Assembly: GCA_013306675.1 (NCBI GenBank)
Contig: JABLUY010000149.1
Span: 1-64,000 of the forward strand
DNA length: 64,000 bases
Origin: Thraustochytrium sp. TN22
Lineage: Eukaryota > Sar > Bigyra > Thraustochytrida > Thraustochytriidae
Reading direction: 5' to 3'
The notes under the pieces were generated by a model. The model made no database searches, was not told the origin of the DNA, and was given only the letters and a program-made list of their open reading frames with translations. Below are positions 18,366 through 28,000 of this stretch, one piece after another; within the stretch, counting starts at the first letter, position 1; the number at the start of each line of letters is the position of its first letter. A program made the position numbers and the translations under genes.

Positions 18366-18545
18366 GTCGACGTGCGCGTCCTGCACATCACGATTCAAGC
18401 CTGAGGAGCGCAGCCTAGAGGTCCACTCCGAGTCCGGGTCGACGTGCGCGTCCTGTACATCGTGATTCAAGGAGCGCAGCCTGGGCCAACTCCGAGTCCG
18501 AGTCGACGTGCGCGTCCTGTATATCGAGATTCAAGGAGCGCGCCA
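18366..18545. repeat. Three-copy tandem repeat, 64-72-base unit
   Basis: Copies start at 18366, 18438 and 18502. All carry GTCGACGTGCGCGTCCTG, then a variable CACATC/TACATC/TATATC, then GATTCAAG and GGAGCGC. Two copies also share CTCCGAGTCC. It lies 245 bases upstream of the UBC12 ATG and 1.2 kb before the first transporter. Confidence 0.9.
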
Positions 18546-19708
18546 TCCGAGCCATGAATCCACACCCCGTGCGGGCCACTGCAGCCGGCGCAGCTTGATG
18601 TCATCGCGCGCGCTCATGGTCATCACCGACGATCGGCCACAATGGCGAACATCAGCGCCGTGGCAGTCAAGGAGCGCAGGGCTCTTTCAATTATGTAGTT
18701 ACTTGTGTGTTGACAGTCGAGACGCCGCAGAGGTGGCACTTTTACTTGCATTTGATGCCGTAGGTCGCAGCAGCGCTCGCACGCACCACCGCTAGCTCCA
18801 GCGCTGCCGTCGACTTTGTTTGGAGCAGCGCACCAGAAAACCTCTCGAGCCATCAGGAGCGCGCCGACCTGGTCCACTAACCTACGTCGGGCAACCCGGC
18901 GCGATCGTGGTCATGGGTGCGCGATCACCAAGCTCACTGTCAAACAAACTCCATTGGTCCGCGACCCGACGGCCGTGTCCCCCCGAACCAACGCTTGCCC
19001 GCTTCCAGGCTCGCGTCCTCGACTATGTGACCGGCCGCTGCCTCGTCTGACTCGTCATCATGGCAGATCCAACTTGGCGTCCGGCCTTCTTCAAGTTCTG
19101 TGCGCCGTTCCGGTTGCTCCTTGTCATGTGGTCATTATTTGCTGTGGTCCGGCTGCCGGCCGGGCCCGGAAAACCGTTGACTGTGATGAGGGGCACAAGA
19201 GCTGGACCAAAGGCTGCTCGAAGACCTGATGCGACGCTTGACCAGCCCTCCCCCTTTCCACCCTCCCGAAACCCACGCGCGCCGCGCGCGCGCCGCGCGC
19301 GCCACGAATACAGGATGCCGCATTTGACTGCAGCTTCTTGTGCCTTTCATCGTGGCGTGCCTTTGCGGCGGACAGCGATTGATTTATTGCGATGAGGGCA
19401 GTGGGTCGTAGCCTGGCCGAGGGGTCCGCCGAAACGTTGGGCCCCCTGCATTTCAACCCATCAGTGCTGGTAGAACCTGGAAGCTTGGCAGCCCTGCACC
19501 GGTGCACCTGACGCTCGCCGGGACGTCAGGCTCGCCGGGACAGCATTCTCACCAGGACCTCACGCTCGCCTCTGTCCCAACCTACACTTGCCCACCTTGG
19601 GACGCCTCGTCGACAAGATTCTAACTAACACAATGCTGCCGGGCCTGGCACGATGACGAGGCGCTGCATCCTCGTGGTGGCAGCCCAGAGCTTGCTTGCA
19701 GACCTCGA

Positions 19709-22700
19709 ATGCGCAGCCTGCTTGGGCAGGCCCTGGAAATGACAGAGACCGCCGAGGAGGTGCTCCTTCCGGTCGACCTGACCAAGCCGCCCGAGGCAGG
19801 TGCTGCAGCCCCAGGTTTGGCGAAGCATGCGAGTGTGGAGGCGCAGGCGCCGAGCGCCGTGCTAACGCCATTTGCGGGCGAACCGCGGTGGCCTGTCACG
19901 GTTCGCTTCGAGCACGTGCGGTTCACGGCCAAGACGAGCAAGCGCGACACTCAAGTCCACACGGTGGCGTCCTCCCTGCGCGACTCCTTCACCAAGTGCA
20001 GGGCCAAGGAGGTCGAGGACTACCACGTGCTCAACGATGTGTCCGGCACGCTGCGCGCCGGCACAAGCACCTTACTCATCGGCGCGGCAGGCAGCGGCAA
20101 GTCGAGCCTGCTCAAGCTGCTGGCAGGTCGCCTGCGTCCCGCGCGTGGCAGCGAGCTGCAGGGCTCCGTGACCTTCAACGGCGTGCCGCAGCGCGATCTG
20201 CACATGACACGCGTCGCCAGCTACGTGGGTCAACTCGACGAACACCTGCCGCTCCAAACTGTGCGCCAGGTCTTTGAGTTTGCCCGCGACACGAGCGGCA
20301 GCACACAGCAGTTCACGCGGCCCGGCGCCAAGACGTGCAAGGAGGCGGGCGAGGCACTGCGCGCGCTAGCGCCCGCCACCCAAGACCTCCTAGCTGCCCT
20401 CGGCCTCCAGCACGCCAAGGACACCATCATTGGCAACGAGCAGTTCCGCGGCATCTCGGGCGGAGAACGGAAGCGCGTCACCCTGGGCGAGATGCTCTTC
20501 GGCCGCCAGCCCCTACTGTTGCTCGACGAGGTGAGCACCGGCCTGGACAGTGTCACGACGCAGGACATCATGCGCCAACTGGCCGACTCGGTGCGCCGGA
20601 TGCAGTCGACGCTCGTGGCGGCGCTCTTGCAGCCCGGGCCCGAGACCATCGAGCTCTTTGACGATCTGATGCTGCTTAGCGAGGGTCGCATTCTGTATCA
20701 CGGTCCGGTGGACCGCGCCGAGGCGCACTTCGCGTCACTCGGCTTCGAGCGCAGTACCGGCCGCAGCTTCGGCGACTTCCTCGCCGACCTCACCACGCCG
20801 CGCCGCGTGCGGTACCTGCGATCAGGCAGCAGCGTGCAGGTGGCGCGTACGATGATGAGCGCCGCGGCCGTTGCCGCAGCCGCCGCCAAACTCTCTGCGC
20901 TACGCCAGGTGGATGCTTCTACTGATGTAGACGTCGAGAGCGCCGCTCCGCAGCAGCAGCAGCAACGGCTTGTATATGGGCCAAAGGACCGCGCGAGCCA
21001 GCACTCCAAGCAGGGCTGGAGCGCCTCGGTTAGCGATGTGCCGCGCACCATGGTCCCGCACTTTTTCGCACGGCGCGGCGCCCCGCAAGTCCTCGACGCC
21101 TGGAGCGACTTGCGCGTCGTAGCGAGGCACCAACTCGCCTCTTGGTGGGCGAAAAGGCGCATCCAGCTCGTGCTGCTGGTCCGTTCTACGGTCATCGCAC
21201 TGCTCATCGGCGGGCTGTTTTGGCGCCTGCCCATGACCGCGGCGACCCCGACGGACATGGCCTGGGCCAAAAACCGCTTCATGACCATCTTCCTCATGCT
21301 CTACGTGATCGGTACCACCTCGTACGAGTGGCTGCCGCACTGGATGGAAGAGCGCACTGTCGTGTACAAGCAGCTGGACGCCGCCTTCATGCGGCCGTCG
21401 TCGTTCGTGCTTGTGAGCTTCTGTACGCTGCTGCTCAACATTGTGCCGGAGGTGCTCGTAGTGACGGCCACCATCTTCCGGATGGCCGGCTTCGTGGACC
21501 CGGCCGCCGCGGATGCCACCAATGTCTACTGCACCTTCTTTGTACTGACGTGGGCCTCCACAATGGCCACCTTCGTCACGGCCAAGACGCTCACCTTCGC
21601 GCTGCCCACGCTTGGCACGACCATGGTTGCGCACGCCTTCACGATCGCGGGCTGCTTTTGCTTCTTCTGCGGCGTGCTGGTGCCGGAGCAGACGCTGCCG
21701 GACTGGCTCCTGGAGTTCTTCTGGCTGTCGCCGACCGCGTACGCAGTGCGCGCTCTGGCCATCACGGTCTTTGACAGTGACACCTTTGGCGCCCGCGGCC
21801 AGATCGCTCTCGCCACCTTTCAGGTACGTCCACAGCGCGAGTGGATTCCCATCGCCATCGCCTACACCGTAGGCTTCACCGCCATGATGCTGCTTGTGCA
21901 ATGGCTCCTGCTGCGTAGCGTGCGCTACGGCGCTGGCCGTGGCAGCCGGGACGGCGCTGGCGCTGGCTGGGACGCTGAGGAGGACATGGTCGAAGAGTCC
22001 GAGCTCGAGTCACACATGCTGCTTGTCTCGCCGCAGGCGCCGGCGAGTGCCGAGGCCGAGGCCGCCTCGCCGCAGTCGCTCTCGAGTACCCAGGTTGAGG
22101 TCACCTCGCCTCAGCAGGTCGAAAGCGAGCCCGCGCGAACGCTGGCCGACAGCATTCCCTGCACGCGGGTCGATTTCGCTTTTCGCGATATTTCATATGA
22201 TGTCAAGGTGAAGCGCAGGACCAAGCGCCTGCTGCACAATGTCACGGGTGTTGTGCGCGCAGGACGCATGTGCGCCATCATCGGCGCCTCAGGCGCCGGC
22301 AAGACCACCCTCCTCAACCAGCTCGCACTGCGCCAGCGCGGCGCTGGCCAGCGCTCCGGCGACCTCCTGCTCAACGGCGTGGTCATGACCAGTCAGCGCG
22401 CCTACCGGCGCCTGCTCAGCTTCTGCGAGCAAGAGGACGTCCACTGCTCGTACCTGACGGTGCGCGAGGCTGTGCTCTTTTCGGCGCGCTTGCGCCTGCC
22501 GCGGGACCAGCCCAGGCATGCCGTAGAGGCCTTCGCGGACGCCGTGCTCGAGGTGCTGGCTCTCCACGAGCTCGCGTCCCACCGCATTGGCGTGCGCGGT
22601 CGCGGCGGCCTGTCCGTGGGCCAGTTCAAGCGACTCTCGGTTGCGGTGGAGCTTGCCGCCAACCCGTCGCTTCTCTTTTTGGACGAGCCCACCTCTGGGC

Positions 22701-24058
22701 TCGACGCCACTGCTGCCGAGGTCACCATGCGTGCCGTCAAGCGTGTGTGCGGCGCGGGCCGCACCGTGCTGTGCACCATTCACCAACCGAGCGCTGAGGT
22801 CTTCGCGCTCTTCGATGACATTCTGCTCATGCAAAAGGGCGGCCGTGTCGCGTACCATGGCCCGGTCTCCGGGATGCTTTCCTTCTTTTCACGCTTCGTC
22901 GACGCCGCTGCAGCGCTGCCTGCGCCCGAGGGCGCCGACGCCAACGTGAGTGTGTACGCGCTCGAGTTGCTGCAGCAGGCCGAGGACGCTGGCAACGGCG
23001 GCGATGCGGAGGCGTCCTGGGCCAGGCGGTACGCGGCCTCGCTCGAGAACGAGCGCGTGCAGGCGCAGCTGGCGGATGCCGTGGCGTCGGCATCGGCCGC
23101 TGGCCACCCGAAGCTCATGGCTCACGAGAAGGTGTCATCCACGACGGCGCTGGGCGCGGTCTGCGCGCGTTGGCGCAAGGCGTACTGGCGCGCCCCGGAC
23201 GTGACGCTGCTGCGCACCAAGCTCATCGTCTTCTCGCTCTTCTTCTTCGCGCTGACGGTCTTTCGCAACACCACCTTTGACAACATCGCCGAAGTGCAGT
23301 CCTACGCGGCAGTCGTCGCCTTCTCGCTCATCATGACCGGATACCTGATCATTCTCACGAGCATGGACCTCATCTACAGGAGCAAGCACGTCTTCTTGCG
23401 CGAGCGTTCGGTCGAGCAGTATTCGACCTTTGCCTTTGTCTTTGGCTCAGCCGTGGTGGAGCTGCCCTACCTCTTCGTGGCGGCCTTTTTGGGCACCATC
23501 CCCTTTTACTTTGTCACAGGCATCCGAACCGATCTCGCGGGCTACGCCTCGCTCTCCGTGGTCGTCTTTTGCGCATTCGTCATGTCTGCGGCGCTGAGCC
23601 ACCTCATCGCAGCGCTCAGACCAAACCTCTCTCGCGCGCTGCGGCTCATCATGCTCTTCATCGCGCTCTTTGCCATCTTTGGCGGCTTCCTCATTGGCCA
23701 GGACGAGGCGCCGGCCGGCCTAGCCTGGGTCTTTCCGCTCGTGCCCACGTCCTACGCGCTGCGAGCCGCCTGGCGCTCGCAGCTCTGGTGCGACTGCTCA
23801 GTGGACATCATCGCGGCCACGTGCAATGGCGGTATGGCCTGCGCCGACGTCTGCGACTTTTCTTCGCCGGGCTGCACAGTACTCGCCATCCCCGTCGAGG
23901 GCGGCATCGTCTACACCAACGTCTGGGGCTACATGGTCACCAACTTTGGCATGATTGATCGCGAGTGGTACTACGACGCCCTTTTCTTGCTCGCCTTTGC
24001 GCTCGGCGACAAGCTTCTCGAGTTGATCATTCTCTCGATCAAAACACGAGCCAAGTAG
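19709..24058 (+). CDS. Full-size PDR/ABCG transporter, array copy 1
   Basis: This 1,449-residue ATP-driven exporter has the reverse full-size ABCG (pleiotropic drug resistance) order NBD1-TMD1-NBD2-TMD2. In NBD1, Walker A GAAGSGKSS starts at 125, the signature ISGGERKR at 249, and the Walker B Asp is at about 273. NBD2 has Walker A GASGAGKTT from 859, a modified signature LSVGQ at 968 and the Walker B Asp at 992. Each TMD shows six hydrophobic segments (about 480-750 and 1160-1440). A six-Cys extracellular loop lies at 1361-1389. The inter-domain linker (about 755-815) is long and rich in Glu, Ser and Pro, a likely phosphorylation region. Copy 1 is unusual in having Ala rather than Pro in the first Walker A and Ser rather than Thr in the second. 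Substrate unknown. The family moves drugs, terpenoids, sterols and lipids across the plasma membrane. Confidence 0.95.
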   Translation: MRSLLGQALEMTETAEEVLLPVDLTKPPEAGAAAPGLAKHASVEAQAPSAVLTPFAGEPRWPVTVRFEHVRFTAKTSKRDTQVHTVASSLRDSFTKCRAKEVEDYHVLNDVSGTLRAGTSTLLIGAAGSGKSSLLKLLAGRLRPARGSELQGSVTFNGVPQRDLHMTRVASYVGQLDEHLPLQTVRQVFEFARDTSGSTQQFTRPGAKTCKEAGEALRALAPATQDLLAALGLQHAKDTIIGNEQFRGISGGERKRVTLGEMLFGRQPLLLLDEVSTGLDSVTTQDIMRQLADSVRRMQSTLVAALLQPGPETIELFDDLMLLSEGRILYHGPVDRAEAHFASLGFERSTGRSFGDFLADLTTPRRVRYLRSGSSVQVARTMMSAAAVAAAAAKLSALRQVDASTDVDVESAAPQQQQQRLVYGPKDRASQHSKQGWSASVSDVPRTMVPHFFARRGAPQVLDAWSDLRVVARHQLASWWAKRRIQLVLLVRSTVIALLIGGLFWRLPMTAATPTDMAWAKNRFMTIFLMLYVIGTTSYEWLPHWMEERTVVYKQLDAAFMRPSSFVLVSFCTLLLNIVPEVLVVTATIFRMAGFVDPAAADATNVYCTFFVLTWASTMATFVTAKTLTFALPTLGTTMVAHAFTIAGCFCFFCGVLVPEQTLPDWLLEFFWLSPTAYAVRALAITVFDSDTFGARGQIALATFQVRPQREWIPIAIAYTVGFTAMMLLVQWLLLRSVRYGAGRGSRDGAGAGWDAEEDMVEESELESHMLLVSPQAPASAEAEAASPQSLSSTQVEVTSPQQVESEPARTLADSIPCTRVDFAFRDISYDVKVKRRTKRLLHNVTGVVRAGRMCAIIGASGAGKTTLLNQLALRQRGAGQRSGDLLLNGVVMTSQRAYRRLLSFCEQEDVHCSYLTVREAVLFSARLRLPRDQPRHAVEAFADAVLEVLALHELASHRIGVRGRGGLSVGQFKRLSVAVELAANPSLLFLDEPTSGLDATAAEVTMRAVKRVCGAGRTVLCTIHQPSAEVFALFDDILLMQKGGRVAYHGPVSGMLSFFSRFVDAAAALPAPEGADANVSVYALELLQQAEDAGNGGDAEASWARRYAASLENERVQAQLADAVASASAAGHPKLMAHEKVSSTTALGAVCARWRKAYWRAPDVTLLRTKLIVFSLFFFALTVFRNTTFDNIAEVQSYAAVVAFSLIMTGYLIILTSMDLIYRSKHVFLRERSVEQYSTFAFVFGSAVVELPYLFVAAFLGTIPFYFVTGIRTDLAGYASLSVVVFCAFVMSAALSHLIAALRPNLSRALRLIMLFIALFAIFGGFLIGQDEAPAGLAWVFPLVPTSYALRAAWRSQLWCDCSVDIIAATCNGGMACADVCDFSSPGCTVLAIPVEGGIVYTNVWGYMVTNFGMIDREWYYDALFLLAFALGDKLLELIILSIKTRAK

Positions 24059-25040
24059 GCCGTCACGGTCACGCCACCAGAACATCCGCCAGCGCGAGTG
24101 CTGGTCTCGTAAACATCTTCAACTTGCGCACTTTCACCTTCCAAGCAAGCACGTGAGGGACTTATTACTTAGTCCGAACGCGCGCGGCACGAACGCGCAG
24201 TACTGGCGTCATAAGCTTCCGCAACGGGTTCCTGATCGTTCATCGTGGCACTGTCTCATGACAGTGAGGACGTCGAACTTGGACTGCCCGGCCAGCGTAG
24301 CTCCCTCTTTAACTTGCTCGTCAGCCTGAGCGCGGCGGATCGGCCCCGAGACGCGCAAGTTGTGCGGACCCGGGGTCCCCCCTCCGCACCGCAACCGGCG
24401 GCGGCGAGTTCGGCTGCGTTCCGAGTCGGCTTCGCAAGTGTCAAACTGGCACCGTGCCACGGGCGGTCCGGCCCGTCCGGGGCACAAGTGTCAGTGGGCC
24501 AAGCAAAGCACGGCCCTTCCGTCGGCCGAGTCGGCAACCCGGCGATCCGAATGCTAAGTAGCTGGCTAGATTGTCGCTCGTGGATCCGATGGCCAATCTT
24601 GCAGGGCCGCGTCGCCGCGCGGCGCTCGATCCGAGTCGATCGGCGCCGGCTAGTCGCCCGGTTGCAGTGCCAGTGGCAACGGCAGCGTTGAGCGGAGCTG
24701 ACCGTCAGTGGGCAAGGTCAGGAAATGACGCTACGCTGCGCGCTCCCGGCGCTTCCCGAGCACGTGGCACGGTGGCACGGCTCGCTGGACCCAAGCCGGG
24801 AAGTGTATGGTAATTGCTGGATGGTTGCGTGACGATGCAGTGGCATTTCGCCGAACTGATGGCCGCCAGGGGCCTTGGTACGCGTACGCCGGGTCCGCGC
24901 AGCGTCACTGCCAAGGCATCCGATCCCACGCGCGAGCTTTCAAGCAAGCCGACTAGGCCTAGCGAGTGCCGAGCCATCAGCAAAACCGATCGCAGCATCG
25001 TCGTCAAGGTCGTCGTCATCGTGTCGCCTTGCCGGCAAGG
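24059..25040. other. Spacer between transporter copies 1 and 2
   Basis: These 982 bases have no supported gene. They should contain the 3' UTR of copy 1 and the promoter of copy 2. No large repeat was noticed. Confidence 0.5.
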
Positions 25041-28000
25041 ATGATCGAAGACTCGCAGCAGCAGCGGCAGCAGCAGCAGCAGCAGCAGCAGGAGGAGGAG
25101 CAGAAGTCGGCGCCGGCGCCGGCGATTGAGGTCCTGCCGACCGTGTCCGACGATGTTGAGATGCAGCATCAGGGGGAGCAGGAGCAAGGGCGGCAGGCGT
25201 CGCGCGCAGTGCTACGGCCGTTTGCGGGCGAGCCGCGGTGGCCCGTCACGGTGCGCTTCGAGCACGTGCAGTTCAAGGCCAAGACGAGCAAGCGGGACAC
25301 GCACATCCACACGGTGGCCACAGCCTTGCGCGACGCCCTACTAGTCAAGTGCAGAACGAGCGAGCTCGAAGAGCACATCGTACTTGACGACGTGTCCGGA
25401 ACTCTGCGGCCATGCACGAGCACCCTATTGATCGGTGCGCCAGGCAGCGGCAAGTCGAGCCTGCTCAAGCTGCTGGCCGGGCGACTGCGGCCCGCGCGGG
25501 GCGCCTCGCTGGAGGGCAAGGTCACCTTCAACGGCGTGGCGCAGCGGGACCTGCACATGACGCGCGTGGCCGCCTACGTGGGCCAGCTCGACGAGCACCT
25601 TCCGCTGCAGACCGTGCAGCAGGTCTTCGAATTTGCACGGCACACGACGGGCAACGTGCAGCAGTTCACGCGGCGCGGAGCGAAGACCTGCGAGGACCCC
25701 GAGCAGGCGCGCCGCGCGCTGGAGACGAGCACGCCGGACCTCGTGAGGACCTTGGGTCTTGGCGCCGCCAAGAACACCATCATCGGCAACGAGCAGTTCC
25801 GCGGCGTGTCTGGCGGCGAGCGCAAGCGCACCACGCTGGGTGAGATGCTTTTCGGCCGGCACCCAGTCCTGCTCCTGGACGAAGTCAGCACGGGCCTCGA
25901 CAGCGTGACGGCGTTCGACATTTTGCGCGAGCTGACGGAGTCTGTGCGCCAGATGCAGTCCACGATGCTGGTGTCGCTGCTGCAACCTGGCCCGGAGGTG
26001 ATCGGCCTCTTCGACGACCTCATGCTGCTCAGCGAAGGCCGCATCATCTACCATGGCCCGGTGAGTCAGGTGGAGCGCCACTTCGCGGCGCTCGGCTACG
26101 TGCGTGGTGCCGGCCGCAGCTTCGGCGACTTCGTGGCGGACCTCACCTCCCCGCGCCGCGTGCGCTATCTCACCGGGACCGGTGCCAACGCCAAATTGAG
26201 CACCAGCACCGGCACGAGCACCGCGTCTCTGGCCGCCGCAGCCGCCGCCGCGATGTTGGGGGGCTCGGTCTCCAACGCCGCCGATGGCCCGCAGGACAGC
26301 CTGAGCTTAGGCGACCCGAGTGCCAAGGCGGTGGTGGGCACTAGCGCGACGCGGGCGGCGGCTGGGTCATGGACGCCGCACTTCTACGCGCGCCGGGCGG
26401 CGCCGCAGGTGCTGGACCCTCTGACAGACTTTGGCGTGGTAGTACGGCAGCAGTTTGCCGTGTGGTGGGCCAAGAAGCGTATCCAGGTCGCGCTGCTGAT
26501 CCGATCCACGTTGATCGCCGTGCTCATCGGCGGCCTCTTCTACGACGTGCCAACGGCGCCTCGGTCGCCGGTGGACCTCATCTGGGCGACGAACCGCTAC
26601 ATGATCCTCTTCCTCATGCTGTACGTGATCGGCACAACCTCGTACGAATGGTTGCCAATGTGGATGGAGGAGCGCGCCGTAGTGTACAAGCAGGTGGACG
26701 CCGGCTTTATGCGGCCCGCCTCCTTCGTCGTGGCCAGCTTCTGCACGCTGCTGCTCAACGTCTTGCCGGAGGTCTTCATCACGACCGCCACCATCTTTTA
26801 TCTGACGCACTTTGTGGACCCGGACGCCGCGGACGCCACGAGCGTCTACTTCCTTTTCTTCGTCATCACCTTGGCGGCGATGATTGCCACCTTTGTCACG
26901 GCGAAGACGCTTACCTTTGCGTGTCCCTCGCTCGGGCTCGCCATGGTGGCGCACGCCTTCGTCATCGCGGGCGTCTTTTGCTTCTTCTGCGGCGTCATTG
27001 TGCCGGAGGGAACGCTGCCGGACTGGCTCGTGTGGCTCCTCTGGCTCTCGCCCACCAGCTACGCGGTGCGTGGCATGTCCATTGTCGTCTTCGACAGCGA
27101 CACCTTTGGCGATCGCGGCCAGCTCGCGCTCGAGACCTTTGAGATCCGCCCCGAGCGCGAATGGGTTGCCATCGGCGTCGCGTACTCGATCGGCTTCACC
27201 GCGCTCCTGCTCGTCGTGCAGTGGATGCTGGTGTGCCGCGTGCGCTTCGGCGTCAGCAGCGGCCGCCGCGACGGCGCCGGCGCCGGGTGGGACGAGGAGG
27301 AGGACCTCGTGGAGGAGGGGCAGCTCGAGGCGCAGCTCCAGGAGGTGCAGGTCGCCACTGCCGCCGTCGATGACGTCACCACGGTGCGCAAGGCCGACCA
27401 GGCGTCCTACCAGAGGGCTGTCAAGCAGCTCGCCAACAGCATCGCCTGCCCGCGCATCGACTTTGCCTTTCGCGACATTTGCTACGACGTCAAGGTCCAC
27501 CGCAAGCCCAAGCGCCTGCTGCATCACGTCTCAGGTTCAGTGCGCGCCGGTCGCATGTGCGCCATCATCGGCGCCACGGGCGCAGGCAAGACCACCCTCC
27601 TGAATCAGCTCGCGCTGCGCCAGCGTGGCACTGGCAAGCGCTCGGGCGACCTCCTTCTCAACGGCGAGGTTGTCACGGACCAGCGCACGTACAGGCGTCT
27701 GCTCAGCTTCTGCGAGCAGGATGACCTGCACTGCGAGTACCTGACGGTGCGCGAGGCCGTCCTCTTCTCGGCGCGCCTGCGCCTGCCGCGCAACCAGTCC
27801 GCCGAAGCGGTGGACGCCTTCGCCGATGCTGTTTTGGAGGTCCTAGCGCTCAAGGACCTCGCCGACCACCGCATCGGCGAGCGCGGCCGCGGCGGCCTGT
27901 CGGTCGGTCAGTTCAAGCGCCTCTCGGTGGCCGTCGAGCTGGCCGCCAACCCGGCCATTCTCTTCCTGGACGAGCCCACGTCCGGGCTGGACGCCACGGC

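Larger units (their letters stand above)
18123..19708. other. Spacer between UBC12 and the transporter array
   Basis: No gene is supported in 1.6 kb. It starts with a GCC run (18177-18222) in the UBC12 leader, then a three-copy 64-72-base repeat (18366-18545), then mixed-composition DNA with short unrecognisable frames. The last part must carry the promoter of the first transporter gene. Confidence 0.5.
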
